The translations under genes and the position numbers were made by a program. This document shows positions 16,480-25,578 of a stretch of 64,000 bases of DNA, piece after piece (the stretch's first letter is position 1; each line of letters begins with the position of its first letter). The DNA lies in NCBI RefSeq assembly GCF_001425045.1, contig NZ_LMDJ01000023.1, positions 608,118-672,117 on the forward strand, read 5' to 3'. The notes beneath the pieces were generated by a model. That model was not told where the DNA came from. It made no database searches and saw only the letters and a list, made by a program, of their open reading frames with translations. Origin of the DNA: Massilia sp. Root351 (GTDB taxonomy: Bacteria > Pseudomonadota > Gammaproteobacteria > Burkholderiales > Burkholderiaceae_D).

Positions 16480-19305
16480 ATGCTGACACTGAAATCCAAA
16501 CTGGCCCCTCTGCTGTGCGGCATGTTGCTGGGCGCACCATTCTCTCACGCCGCCAGTGTCCGCCTGGCCGGTCCCGAGGGCGTGGCCGACGTGCTGGCCG
16601 AAGACAACGCCACCATGAATCTGGCCGCCGGCCTGCTGCGGCGCGACCTGCAATCGGTCAGCGGCAAAGTTCCGCGTAGCCTGGCACCCAGCCGTCTGGA
16701 CGACTGCACGCGGGTCTGCGTGGTAATAGGCCGCCATGACAGCCCACTTCTGCGCGAGCTCGCCCAGCGCGAGCACCTGGACTTCTCAGCCCTGAAGGGC
16801 GAGTGGGAACGCTATATCCGCATCAGCCAGCCCTCGCGCACCAAGCCGGGCACACAGTTGCTGGTCATCGCGGGTTCGGATGCGCGCGGCGCTGTGTACG
16901 GCACGGTGGATTTGAGCCGCGAACTTGGCGTGTCGGCCTGGGAGTGGTGGGCGGATGTGAAACCCGCGCAGCGCCCCGTGGCCGAAGTGCGGGCCGGGCG
17001 CATTGTCTCCGACCGGCCCTCGGTACAGTACCGGGGCGTGTTCCTGAACGACGAGGACTGGGGCTTGCAGCCCTGGGCCGCCAGGACATATGACCCAAGC
17101 GGTGACATTGGCCCGGCTGCCTATGCCCGCATCTACGAGCTGCTGTGGCGCCTGAAGGCCAATCTGATCTGGCCGGCGATGCACGATTCCACCAAGCCGT
17201 TCTACCAGATGCCGGGCAATGCGCAGACGGCGCACGACTACGCGATCGTTGTTGGCACTTCGCACGCGGAGCCGATGATGCGCAACAACGTGCGCGAGTG
17301 GAAAAAGAGCGACGGCGCCTTCAATTTCTTCACCAACCGCGATGCCCTCGCGCACTACTGGCAGCAACGTGTGGATGACGTGAAGGCGTACGAGAATTTC
17401 TATTCCATGGGCATCCGTGGTGTGCACGATTCGGCCATGGAAGGAGCGAGCACGCTGGAGGAGGCACGCGGCGGCGTGGCGGCCGTCATCGACATGCAGC
17501 GCAACATGCTGTCCAAGGCGCTGACGCAGCCATTGCCGCAAATCCCTCAGGCGCTCACTTTGTACAAGGAAGTGCTGGACATATACAACAGCGGCCTGAA
17601 GGTGCCGGACGACATGACGCTGGTCTGGCCGGATGATAACTACGGCTATCTGCACCAGCTCAGCACGCCGGCCGAAGCCACCCGCAGCGGCGGCGCCGGA
17701 CTGTACTATCACATCTCTTATTGGGGCCGGCCGCACGACTATCTGTGGCTGGGCACCACGCACCCCGGCCTGATCCGCGACCAGCTGCAGCGCGCCGCCA
17801 GCACAGGCGCCGCCAGGGTCTGGGTGGTAAACGTGGGCGACATCAAGCCAGGGGAGTATCTCACGCAATACTTCCTTGACCTGGCGTTCGACCGGCGCCT
17901 GCTGGAACGTGGCGCCAAAGTACACATGCAGGATTGGTTCGGCGGACAGTTCGGCGCCGCGCAGGCTCCTGCCATCGCGTCCATCATGCAGGACTTCTAC
18001 GACCTGGCATGGGAGCGCCGCCCGGAATTCATGGGGTTCAGCCAGACCGAGCCCACTACTCCCACGCGCCAGAGCGACTATCTGCAGTCGGGCGGCGAGG
18101 AGGCCGAGCAGCGGTTGGCGCGCTATCAGGCGCTGGTGTTGCGTGCGCAAGCCGTGGGTGCGGCGTTGCCCCAGTCCAGTCAGGAAGCTTACTTCCAGCT
18201 GGTGCTGTACCCGGTGCGCTCTAGCGCCAACCTGAATGCGCGGATTCTCAAGCTGGACCTGGCGGCGCAGTACGCGCGCATGGGCCGGCCGGCTGCGCAG
18301 TTATATGCGCGCCAGGCGGAAGCGGCGCAGGCGGCGATCGTGGCCGACACGGCGCGCTACAACGCCCTTGGCGGCGGCAAGTGGCGCGGAATGATGGACG
18401 CCGCGCCGCGCCGCCTGCCGGTATTTGACGCGCCCGCGTTTCCGGCGTATGGGCCAGCCGGCCGCAGCGGCTGCGCGCTCGCCTATCCGACGCCGCTGTC
18501 GGCACAAGGCGGCACACTGGCCTTTACGCGTGGACGGGCCGAGACCAAGACCATCACCCTGGTCCAGTACGGCGCGCAGCCGCAGCCATGGTCTGCGGTC
18601 TCCGTGCCTGACGGGATGAGCCTGTCGGCAAGCAAGGGAGCGCTCAATGAGGCCAACGGCTACGAACAGCGGGTCGATGTGCGCTACGACGGTGGCGGCG
18701 GCAAAGTTTCGGCGCTGCGCTTCACCTGCGGCGATGCGCACTTGCAGGCAAAGCTGCAATGGGCGTCCGGCGCCGCAGACGGCGTGGCGACGGAGCACGA
18801 ACGCATCATCACGCTGCCCGCCGCAACAGGCGCGGTCACTGCCGGCTGGTCGGCAATCGATCTGGGCAGCTTCGGCTCCAGTATGCGTTCAGACCTGGAC
18901 ATGCCTACGCGCGAGCTGGCAGCGGCTGCCGCCGGCGCCGTACCCACCCTGCTCTACCGCTTCCACAGCCACACCAAGGGCGCGGCGCAACTCAAAGTCG
19001 TCGCCGTGCCGGTGCATCCGCTCACCTCGGCCAATAAGCTGCGCATCGCCCTCAGCCTGGATAGCCAGCCCCCCGCCGCGCTGGACTTCACCACCCACGG
19101 CCGCAGCGACGAGTGGAAGAACAACGTGCTGACCAACACTGCGGTGCGCACCATCCAATTGGGCGACTTGCCGCCCGGCGCCCACACGCTGACTGTCCAC
19201 GCCCTGGACCCCGGCTTCATCCTGGACCGCATCGAAATCGTCTTCGACGGCGCGCCCAGGTATTACGGCAAACCTGCACCCGCCGCTATGCGGACCACTC
19301 CCTGA
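16480..19305 (+). CDS. Glycoside hydrolase family 115, secreted (xylan alpha-glucuronidase type)
   Basis: A 941-residue protein with a signal peptide (about 1-24) and the full GH115 architecture. There is an N-terminal GH20-like fold (about 30-190), a catalytic barrel with YRGVFLNDEDWGLQPWA (near residue 186) and LKANLIWPAMH (near 225), an alpha-helical bundle, and a C-terminal beta-sandwich (about 770-930). GH115 enzymes release (4-O-methyl)glucuronic acid from internal xylose of glucuronoxylan. The GH2 gene follows after 18 bases, so they form an operon for hemicellulose or gum side chains. No clear ribosome-binding site is seen before the ATG. Confidence 0.92.
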   Translation: MLTLKSKLAPLLCGMLLGAPFSHAASVRLAGPEGVADVLAEDNATMNLAAGLLRRDLQSVSGKVPRSLAPSRLDDCTRVCVVIGRHDSPLLRELAQREHLDFSALKGEWERYIRISQPSRTKPGTQLLVIAGSDARGAVYGTVDLSRELGVSAWEWWADVKPAQRPVAEVRAGRIVSDRPSVQYRGVFLNDEDWGLQPWAARTYDPSGDIGPAAYARIYELLWRLKANLIWPAMHDSTKPFYQMPGNAQTAHDYAIVVGTSHAEPMMRNNVREWKKSDGAFNFFTNRDALAHYWQQRVDDVKAYENFYSMGIRGVHDSAMEGASTLEEARGGVAAVIDMQRNMLSKALTQPLPQIPQALTLYKEVLDIYNSGLKVPDDMTLVWPDDNYGYLHQLSTPAEATRSGGAGLYYHISYWGRPHDYLWLGTTHPGLIRDQLQRAASTGAARVWVVNVGDIKPGEYLTQYFLDLAFDRRLLERGAKVHMQDWFGGQFGAAQAPAIASIMQDFYDLAWERRPEFMGFSQTEPTTPTRQSDYLQSGGEEAEQRLARYQALVLRAQAVGAALPQSSQEAYFQLVLYPVRSSANLNARILKLDLAAQYARMGRPAAQLYARQAEAAQAAIVADTARYNALGGGKWRGMMDAAPRRLPVFDAPAFPAYGPAGRSGCALAYPTPLSAQGGTLAFTRGRAETKTITLVQYGAQPQPWSAVSVPDGMSLSASKGALNEANGYEQRVDVRYDGGGGKVSALRFTCGDAHLQAKLQWASGAADGVATEHERIITLPAATGAVTAGWSAIDLGSFGSSMRSDLDMPTRELAAAAAGAVPTLLYRFHSHTKGAAQLKVVAVPVHPLTSANKLRIALSLDSQPPAALDFTTHGRSDEWKNNVLTNTAVRTIQLGDLPPGAHTLTVHALDPGFILDRIEIVFDGAPRYYGKPAPAAMRTTP

Positions 19306-19323
19306 AACCCTATCCGCCCCACC

Positions 19324-22299
19324 ATGAAACCACGCCCTACGCCGCTCCATAGCCTGCCCCTGCTCCGCCTGGCCGCCGCCCTGACCGCCGCCGGCCTGAT
19401 GCTGCCCGCCCACGCCGAACGCCAGACCTACAATTTCAACCCCGGCTGGCGCCTGGCGGTGGCCGATCCGGCGGACGCCGCCCAGCAAGCGTTCGACGAC
19501 AGCGCGTGGCAGGCCGTCACCCTGCCGCGTGCATGGAACGAGGACGACGCTTTCAGCAAGGACATTGTGGACCACACCACCGGCGTTGCCTGGTACCGCA
19601 AGCACTTCACCCTGCCCGCCACCGCCGCAGGCCAGAAGGTCTTCCTGGAGTTCGAGGGCGCGCGCCAGGCGGCAGAGGTGTACGTGAACGGCAAGCGTAT
19701 GGGCCTGCACGAGAACGGCATCAACGCCTTCGGCTTCGACATCACCCCGGCGCTCCAGGCCGGCGACAACGTGGTGGCGGTACGCACCGACAACAGCTGG
19801 GACTACCGCGAGAAAGCCACCAACCAGCGCTACCAGTGGTCCGACAGGAATTTCAACGCGAACTATGGCGGCTTGCCGAAGAACGTGCGGCTGCACGTGA
19901 CGGACAAGCTGTACCAGACCTTGCCGCTGTATTCCACGCTGGGCACCACCGGGGTCTACGTCTACGCGCGCGAGTTCGACATTCCAGGCCGCCGCGCCAC
20001 CATCGCCGCCGAGTCCGAGGTGCGCAACGAGTATCCAGAGGCGCGCAGCTTCATTTACGAGGTCCGCATCAAGGACCGCGACGGCAAGCAGGTGGCGCAG
20101 TTCGCCTCGCCGGCCCAGACCGTGGCGCCAGGAGCGACCGCCATGGTCAAGGCCAGCGCCGCAGTCCAGGGCCTGAACTTCTGGAGCTGGGGCTACGGCT
20201 ATCTGTACGACGTGGTGACCACCCTGAAAGTGGACGGCAAGGCGGTCGACAGCGTGACCACCCGCACCGGCTTCCGCAAGACCGAGTTCGGCAACGGCAT
20301 GGTCAAGCTGAACGACCGCGTGATCCAGATGAAGGGCTATGCCCAGCGCACCTCCAACGAATGGCCCGCCGTCGGCATGTCGGTGCCGGCCTGGCTGAGC
20401 GACTACAGCAACGGCCTGGCCGTGGCCAGCAACGCCAACCTGATACGCTGGATGCACATCTCGCCGTGGAAGCAGGACACCGAGTCGCTGGACCGCGTGG
20501 GCATGATGCAGGCCATGCCGCCGGGCGACTCGGAGGCGGACGTGACCGGCCGCCGCTGGGAACAGCGCATCGAGGCCATGCGCGACTCCATCGTCTACAA
20601 CCGCAACAACCCGTCCATTGTGTTCTACGAGAGCGGCAACCGTGGCGTCAGCGAAGCGCATATGCGGGAAATGAAGGCCCTGCGCGACCGGTTCGATCCG
20701 CACGGCGGGCGCGCCTCGGGCAGCCGCGAAATGCTCAGCACCAGGCTGCAGCAGGTGGCCGAGTATGGCGGCGAAATGCTCTACATTAACAAGAGCGCAC
20801 GCATCCCGATGTGGGCCATGGAGTATTCGCGCGATGAAGGCGCCCGCATCTACTGGGACGAGTTCAGCGCACCCTTCCACAAGAACGGCGACGGCCCGCC
20901 GCACAAGGGCCAGCCTGCGCCCACCTACAACCACAACCAGGACTCGCACGCCATCGAGAACGTGAAGCGCTGGTATGACTACTGGGAGCAGCGGCCGGGC
21001 ACCGGCACGCGCGTGTCGAGCGGCGGCGTGAACATCATCTTCTCCGACTCCAACACCCACCATCGCGGCGCCAACAATTACCGCCGCAGCGGCGAGGTGG
21101 ACGCCATGCGCATTCCCAAGGACGGCTTCTACGCGCACCAGGTGATGTGGGACGGCTGGGTGGACGTGGAGAAACCGCGCGCCCACCTCATCGGCCACTG
21201 GAACTACGCTCCGGGCACGGTCAAGCCGGTGACCGTGGTCTCCAGCGCCGAGCGCGTGGAGCTGTTCCTCAACGGTAAAAAGCTGGGCCAGGCGCGGCAG
21301 AGCGAGCGCTTCCTGTTCACCTTCGACGGTGTGGCCTGGCAGCCGGGCCAGCTGAAGGCGGTCGGCTACGACGCCAAGGGCAAGGCGATCTGCGAGTCCG
21401 TGCTGGCCACGGCCGGCGCACCCGCCAGGCTGCGCCTGACGTCCATCGCCTCGCCCAAAGGCCTGCAGGCCGACGGCGCCGACCTGGCGCTGGTGCAGGT
21501 GGACGTGGTGGACGCCAAGGGCCGGCGCAATCCGGTGGCGCTGAACACCGTCGAGTTCGAGCTGCAGGGGCCGGCGGAATGGCGCGGCGGCATTGCGCAG
21601 GGTCCGGGCAACCTTATCCTGTCGCGCACCTTGCCGGTGGAAGGCGGCGTGAATCGCGTGCTGCTGCGCAGCGCTACGCAGGCCGGCAAGATCGTGCTGC
21701 GCGCCAAATCCCCGGGGCTGGCTGCGGCCGAGCTGACGCTGGTGTCGAAGCCGGTGCAGGTGAAGGACGGCCTGTCGGTACAATTCCCCGCGGATGGCTT
21801 GCCGCTGAACTTGCAGCGCGGCCCGACCCCGGCCACGCCGTCCTTCCAGGTGTCGCGCGTGCCGGTGGCAGTGGCCTCAGTCGAGGCGGCCAGCAATGCG
21901 GCGGACGGGGGCCTTGCGGTGGACGACGACGAAACCACCAAGTGGTCCAGCATGCCGGGCGAAGGCAGCATTACCTTCAAGCTGGCGCGCACGGCCAAGC
22001 TCAGCGAAGTGGTGCTGAAACTGGCCGGCTGGCGCGAGCGCAGCTATCCGCTCCAAGTCGAAGTGGATGGCAAGCAGGTCTACGATGGCTTGACTCCCAA
22101 AGGACTGGGCTATGTGACGCTGCCGCTGGCGGCCAACAGTGGGCAAACGGTGCGCATCGCCCTGAACGGCGTGGCCGACGAGAGCAATGCCATCAAGCTG
22201 ACAGAGGTGGCGAACCAGGCGATCGCGGATACAGGTGCGAACCAGACGCCGAAAGGCGTGCTGTCCATCGTGGAGGCGGAGTTCTACGAACGGCCGTAG
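19324..22299 (+). CDS. Glycoside hydrolase family 2 protein, secreted
   Basis: A 991-residue secreted protein (signal peptide about 1-31). A GH2 sugar-binding domain is at about 40-195 (WYRKHFTLP, FEGARQAAEVYVNGKRMG), followed by an immunoglobulin-like domain and the catalytic barrel (about 320-570). DUF4982-like domains and a C-terminal F5/8-type carbohydrate-binding-like domain (about 850-930) follow. The nucleophile region is seen as PMWAMEYSRDEG. The motif normally ending in Asn-Glu reads NNPSIVFYESGNRGVS, with arginine after the asparagine. This may mean an altered acid/base or a special subfamily. The likely activity is beta-galactosidase or beta-glucuronidase; the substrate is not determined. 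Confidence 0.88.
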   Translation: MKPRPTPLHSLPLLRLAAALTAAGLMLPAHAERQTYNFNPGWRLAVADPADAAQQAFDDSAWQAVTLPRAWNEDDAFSKDIVDHTTGVAWYRKHFTLPATAAGQKVFLEFEGARQAAEVYVNGKRMGLHENGINAFGFDITPALQAGDNVVAVRTDNSWDYREKATNQRYQWSDRNFNANYGGLPKNVRLHVTDKLYQTLPLYSTLGTTGVYVYAREFDIPGRRATIAAESEVRNEYPEARSFIYEVRIKDRDGKQVAQFASPAQTVAPGATAMVKASAAVQGLNFWSWGYGYLYDVVTTLKVDGKAVDSVTTRTGFRKTEFGNGMVKLNDRVIQMKGYAQRTSNEWPAVGMSVPAWLSDYSNGLAVASNANLIRWMHISPWKQDTESLDRVGMMQAMPPGDSEADVTGRRWEQRIEAMRDSIVYNRNNPSIVFYESGNRGVSEAHMREMKALRDRFDPHGGRASGSREMLSTRLQQVAEYGGEMLYINKSARIPMWAMEYSRDEGARIYWDEFSAPFHKNGDGPPHKGQPAPTYNHNQDSHAIENVKRWYDYWEQRPGTGTRVSSGGVNIIFSDSNTHHRGANNYRRSGEVDAMRIPKDGFYAHQVMWDGWVDVEKPRAHLIGHWNYAPGTVKPVTVVSSAERVELFLNGKKLGQARQSERFLFTFDGVAWQPGQLKAVGYDAKGKAICESVLATAGAPARLRLTSIASPKGLQADGADLALVQVDVVDAKGRRNPVALNTVEFELQGPAEWRGGIAQGPGNLILSRTLPVEGGVNRVLLRSATQAGKIVLRAKSPGLAAAELTLVSKPVQVKDGLSVQFPADGLPLNLQRGPTPATPSFQVSRVPVAVASVEAASNAADGGLAVDDDETTKWSSMPGEGSITFKLARTAKLSEVVLKLAGWRERSYPLQVEVDGKQVYDGLTPKGLGYVTLPLAANSGQTVRIALNGVADESNAIKLTEVANQAIADTGANQTPKGVLSIVEAEFYERP

Positions 22300-22362
22300 C
22301 GGATTGCGCCGCAATGCGAGGCCCGCAGGACGGATTAGTGCGGAGCACGCAGCCCGCGAGCG

Positions 22363-23067
22363 TCAAGGATTCGGCAGCATGAAGCTCGGATACTGGAGCT
22401 TTAGCTGCTCGATTTCCGACAGCGTGCCGGACAGGTGCTGGCGCACGCACCGCTGCGCCGCATCCGGGTCGCCGGCGCCGATGGCGCGCGCAATCGCGCT
22501 GTGCTCTTCCAGGATCGATTGCGCCTTGCCGTTCAGCGGCAGGTGCAGCCGGCGCAACCGGTCCAGGTTGCCACTGCTGCTACGCATCACGGTCCACAGC
22601 TGTTCCAGCTGCGCCGCTTCATAGAGCCGCTGGTGAAAGGCCAGATCGACGCGCGTGAAGTTTTTCAAGTCGCCCGTTTCCAGGCAGGCGCGCTGCTGCT
22701 CCACCAGCTGCACCAGGGTCCGTTCAAGAGCGGGATCGGGCTTCTCGGCCAGCATCCGCACCATCTCCAGCTCCACCGACAGGCGCAGGAAATGCGCTTG
22801 CCGCGCCGACGCCAGGTCCACGCTGCGCACGCGCGTAATGTGCTGTGGGAAGATGTCCACCAGCCCTTCATCTCCAAGGCGCGTCAAGGCGTCGCGGATC
22901 GGCGTGGCGGAAAGATTGAAGTAACGGGTCAGCTCGTTGCGGGGCAGCACCGCCCCCGGCTCCAGCGCCAACGTGACGATCAGCTCACGCAAATGTTCAA
23001 ACACTTGCACCGTGGCGTTCCTCGACCGGTCCAGCTGAAAAATCCCCGGAATTGCTACAGTTTCCAT
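22363..23067 (-). CDS. GntR-family regulator, FadR subgroup (FCD domain)
   Basis: A 234-residue regulator with an N-terminal winged helix (about 18-80; FEHLRELIVTLALEPGAVLP, LSATPIRDALTRLGDEGLV) and an all-helical FCD ligand domain. Candidate metal-binding residues appear in RVDLAFHQRLYEAA, EEHSAIARAI and RQHLSG. FCD regulators usually sense sugar acids or organic acids. It is convergent with the GH115-GH2 pair and lies 61 bases downstream of a TonB receptor gene on the same strand, so it may control uptake and degradation of the same glycan (inference). Confidence 0.9.
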   Translation of the reverse strand: METVAIPGIFQLDRSRNATVQVFEHLRELIVTLALEPGAVLPRNELTRYFNLSATPIRDALTRLGDEGLVDIFPQHITRVRSVDLASARQAHFLRLSVELEMVRMLAEKPDPALERTLVQLVEQQRACLETGDLKNFTRVDLAFHQRLYEAAQLEQLWTVMRSSSGNLDRLRRLHLPLNGKAQSILEEHSAIARAIGAGDPDAAQRCVRQHLSGTLSEIEQLKLQYPSFMLPNP

Positions 23068-23128
23068 AGTGCCGCGCGTGCTGGTCTAAAGCTTGGATAT
23101 TAGCATATCAGCACGCTGCGGCGCAGTG

Positions 23129-25453
23129 TCAGAAGCCCGGTCCGCCCCCCTCGCCGCGCGGCGGACCGCCCGCGCCCGGCCCCTGGCGCGGGCCCTGGAA
23201 CTGTTGTTCGCCGCGCGACTCGGCGCCGCCTCCTGCACCGCCAATGCGGTACGACAGGCCGACGTAGAACACTCGCCCGTCAAAGCGCCGTATCGTGCTT
23301 TCCTTCAGCAGCGGCGTATCGATGACGGTGGCCATCTTGTTCTTGTCGAGCACGTCGGTCACGTTCATGACCAGGTTGAGCTGCGGGGTCAGCGCGCGGC
23401 GCAGGCTCAGGTTCAGCGTGCGGTTCGGCTCGCGGTAGCCCTGGCCGGTCAGCATCTTGCCCTGCATCTGCAGCATGGCCTGCAACTGCGTGGCGCTGTC
23501 GAACTGGTAGTTCAAGCGCGCACGGCCGCTCAGCGACGTGGCGTTGCGGGTGATGTCGGCGCCGCTCAGGTCGCGCGAGGTCAGCTCGCTGCGCGCCAGG
23601 TTGCCGCTGGTGTTCAAGGTCAGCGACGGGGTCAGCTTGCCGCTCACGGTGAACTCCAGGCCGCTGGAATGGCTGGCGCCGCCGTTTTCGCGCGTGGTCA
23701 GCAGCACGGTCGGGCTGATGAAGGTGCTGCGCTCGACGATGGTGTCGGTCTCGTCGCGGTAATAGGCCCGCAGATTGGTCTCCAGCGTGCCGAACCTGGT
23801 TTCATAGCCGACCTCGAAGGAATCGGTCTTGGCCGGGTTCAGCATCGGGTTGCCGGATGAAACGTTGAACTCATCGCGGTACACCACGTAGGGATTCAGG
23901 TCGTTGGCCATCGGACGGCGGATGCGGTGCGCGTAGCTGAAGCGCATATTGGCCGTGTCGCTCACTTTATAGGTGGCGAAGAAGCTGGGAATGTAGTTGA
24001 TGTAGCTGTTCTTCGCCTCGATACCGCTGGTGATCTGTTCGATATCCATGTCGGTATGCTCGGCGCGCAGGCCGGCCAGCGCGCCCCAGCGTTCGTTCAG
24101 CCGCATCTGGTAGGAACCGTACAGCGCAATCGTGGTTTCGTCCAGGTTGAAGCGGTTGGTGCGCGAAGGATTCACCGTTTCCGCCAGGGTGGCGGTGTTG
24201 ATGTCCGCGAACAGCGTATCGAAGCTGCTCTTGGTGTTGGCCACCTTGTAGCCCAGCTTGGCCGTGCCGCCGGCGATATTGCGCTCATAGTCCCCGGTCA
24301 GGTCGACCACGCGGTTGCTGGTATCGCTGGACAGCCGGCTGCGGTCGGCCGGCGCGTTGAACGGACGCACAGTGTAGGCGTTGCTGTAGTCGGTGTCGCT
24401 GTCGTTGTCGGACGACGACACGCGCAGATCCGTCTTCATGCTTTCGCCGGGCGCCTCGCCCTTGTGGTCCCAGCGCGCGCCCCAGCTGTAGCTCTTGCTG
24501 TCGCCCTGGCGCTGCGTAGTGCGCAGGTAGTCGCTGACGGTGGCCGTGCCGTTGCCGGTCACGTTGCCGGTCATATAATGCTCGCTGGACTTCTGGTCGT
24601 TGCCGCGTGCAGTGTAGTTGGCGCTGGCGGTCAGCGTGTCCTTCGCGCCGAGGTTATAACTGACGGTACCGTTCAGGCCGACCGAGTCGTTCAATCCCTT
24701 GCTGGTGGAATTCTGCGTGCTGTGCTCGACGGCACCGGTGGCGCGGTTGATCCGGTCGCGCACGGTGGCGCCGGTGGAATCGCGGCCGTCGTGGCGCACG
24801 TTGATGCCGCCCTGGTAGCCCCAGGCGCCCTCGTTGTAGCTGCCGGACACGGCGCTGTTGTAGCGCCCGTCCTTGCCGGCGTTGGCGTTGACGGTGGCAA
24901 AGCCGCCCGGTTTGCGGTTGCGGCGCATCACCAGGTTCAGGATGGGACCGCCGCCGCCTTCGTTGCCGAACTGCGCGCCGGGATTGTTGATCACCTCGAC
25001 CGACTCGATATCGTCGGCCGCCATCGCGTTCAGGGTGGCGCCACGGTTATCGCCCTGCATCATGGCCGACGGCTTGCCGTCCACCAGGATCTGCACATTG
25101 CTGCTGCCGCGCAGGGTGACGGAACCGTCCGGGTCGACCGCGACCGACGGCACGCTGTTCAGCGCATCGGCCGCCGTGCCGTTGGTGCTGCTGACGTCGG
25201 ACTTCACGTCGTACACCTGGCGGTCGATGCGGTTGGTGGGGCGCTCGGCAGCCACCGTCACCGACGGCAGCGGCGCGCCGGTTTCCGTGGATTTCTCCAG
25301 CGGTTTCGGTTCTTTCTTGGGCGGAGCGCCCTTCACCACCACTTCGGGCGTGGCGGCAGGCTGGGATGGAGGCGCGGATTGCGCCAGGGCGGCGCTATCG
25401 GGATACAGCACGGCGCCGCCGGCTACGCAGCATGTCAGGAGAATTTTTTGCAT
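23129..25453 (-). CDS. TonB-dependent receptor, OMP_b-brl_3 type
   Basis: A 774-residue outer-membrane protein: a signal peptide (about 1-24), a proline/lysine-rich periplasmic linker, a plug domain (about 70-170, with DALNSVPSVAVDPDGSVTLR and IESVEVINNPGAQFG), then a long barrel. After the last barrel strand there is a Gly/Pro/Gln-rich tail of about 35 residues ending GPGF, unusual because receptors normally end at the last strand. The neighbouring GntR regulator and GH115/GH2 enzymes suggest an oligosaccharide ligand, though this barrel subgroup also includes peptide and siderophore receptors. Confidence 0.88.
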   Translation of the reverse strand: MQKILLTCCVAGGAVLYPDSAALAQSAPPSQPAATPEVVVKGAPPKKEPKPLEKSTETGAPLPSVTVAAERPTNRIDRQVYDVKSDVSSTNGTAADALNSVPSVAVDPDGSVTLRGSSNVQILVDGKPSAMMQGDNRGATLNAMAADDIESVEVINNPGAQFGNEGGGGPILNLVMRRNRKPGGFATVNANAGKDGRYNSAVSGSYNEGAWGYQGGINVRHDGRDSTGATVRDRINRATGAVEHSTQNSTSKGLNDSVGLNGTVSYNLGAKDTLTASANYTARGNDQKSSEHYMTGNVTGNGTATVSDYLRTTQRQGDSKSYSWGARWDHKGEAPGESMKTDLRVSSSDNDSDTDYSNAYTVRPFNAPADRSRLSSDTSNRVVDLTGDYERNIAGGTAKLGYKVANTKSSFDTLFADINTATLAETVNPSRTNRFNLDETTIALYGSYQMRLNERWGALAGLRAEHTDMDIEQITSGIEAKNSYINYIPSFFATYKVSDTANMRFSYAHRIRRPMANDLNPYVVYRDEFNVSSGNPMLNPAKTDSFEVGYETRFGTLETNLRAYYRDETDTIVERSTFISPTVLLTTRENGGASHSSGLEFTVSGKLTPSLTLNTSGNLARSELTSRDLSGADITRNATSLSGRARLNYQFDSATQLQAMLQMQGKMLTGQGYREPNRTLNLSLRRALTPQLNLVMNVTDVLDKNKMATVIDTPLLKESTIRRFDGRVFYVGLSYRIGGAGGGAESRGEQQFQGPRQGPGAGGPPRGEGGGPGF

Positions 25454-25563
25454 TGGACAAGGTGTTTGATGGATGTCCGCATTCTATCCGCGCGCAGCGA
25501 TTCAAACTATTGTCATTACGTAATTTTACATAGGCTAAACTTTACAGCAACATTTGCCGTTAA

Positions 25564-25578
25564 GGAGGCATGACCTCC
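25564..25578 (+). promoter_or_regulatory. Start-codon hairpin formed by Shine-Dalgarno and codons 2-3
   Basis: GGAGG (25564-25568) pairs with CCTCC (25574-25578) with the ATG in the 5-base loop. The Shine-Dalgarno is only one base from the ATG, an unusually short spacing, so translation may be weak or conditional. Confidence 0.45.

Noticed and set aside
18889..21783. 964-residue open frame on the minus strand
   Set aside because: Antisense to GH115 and GH2; composition is shadow-like and the plus-strand genes are certain.
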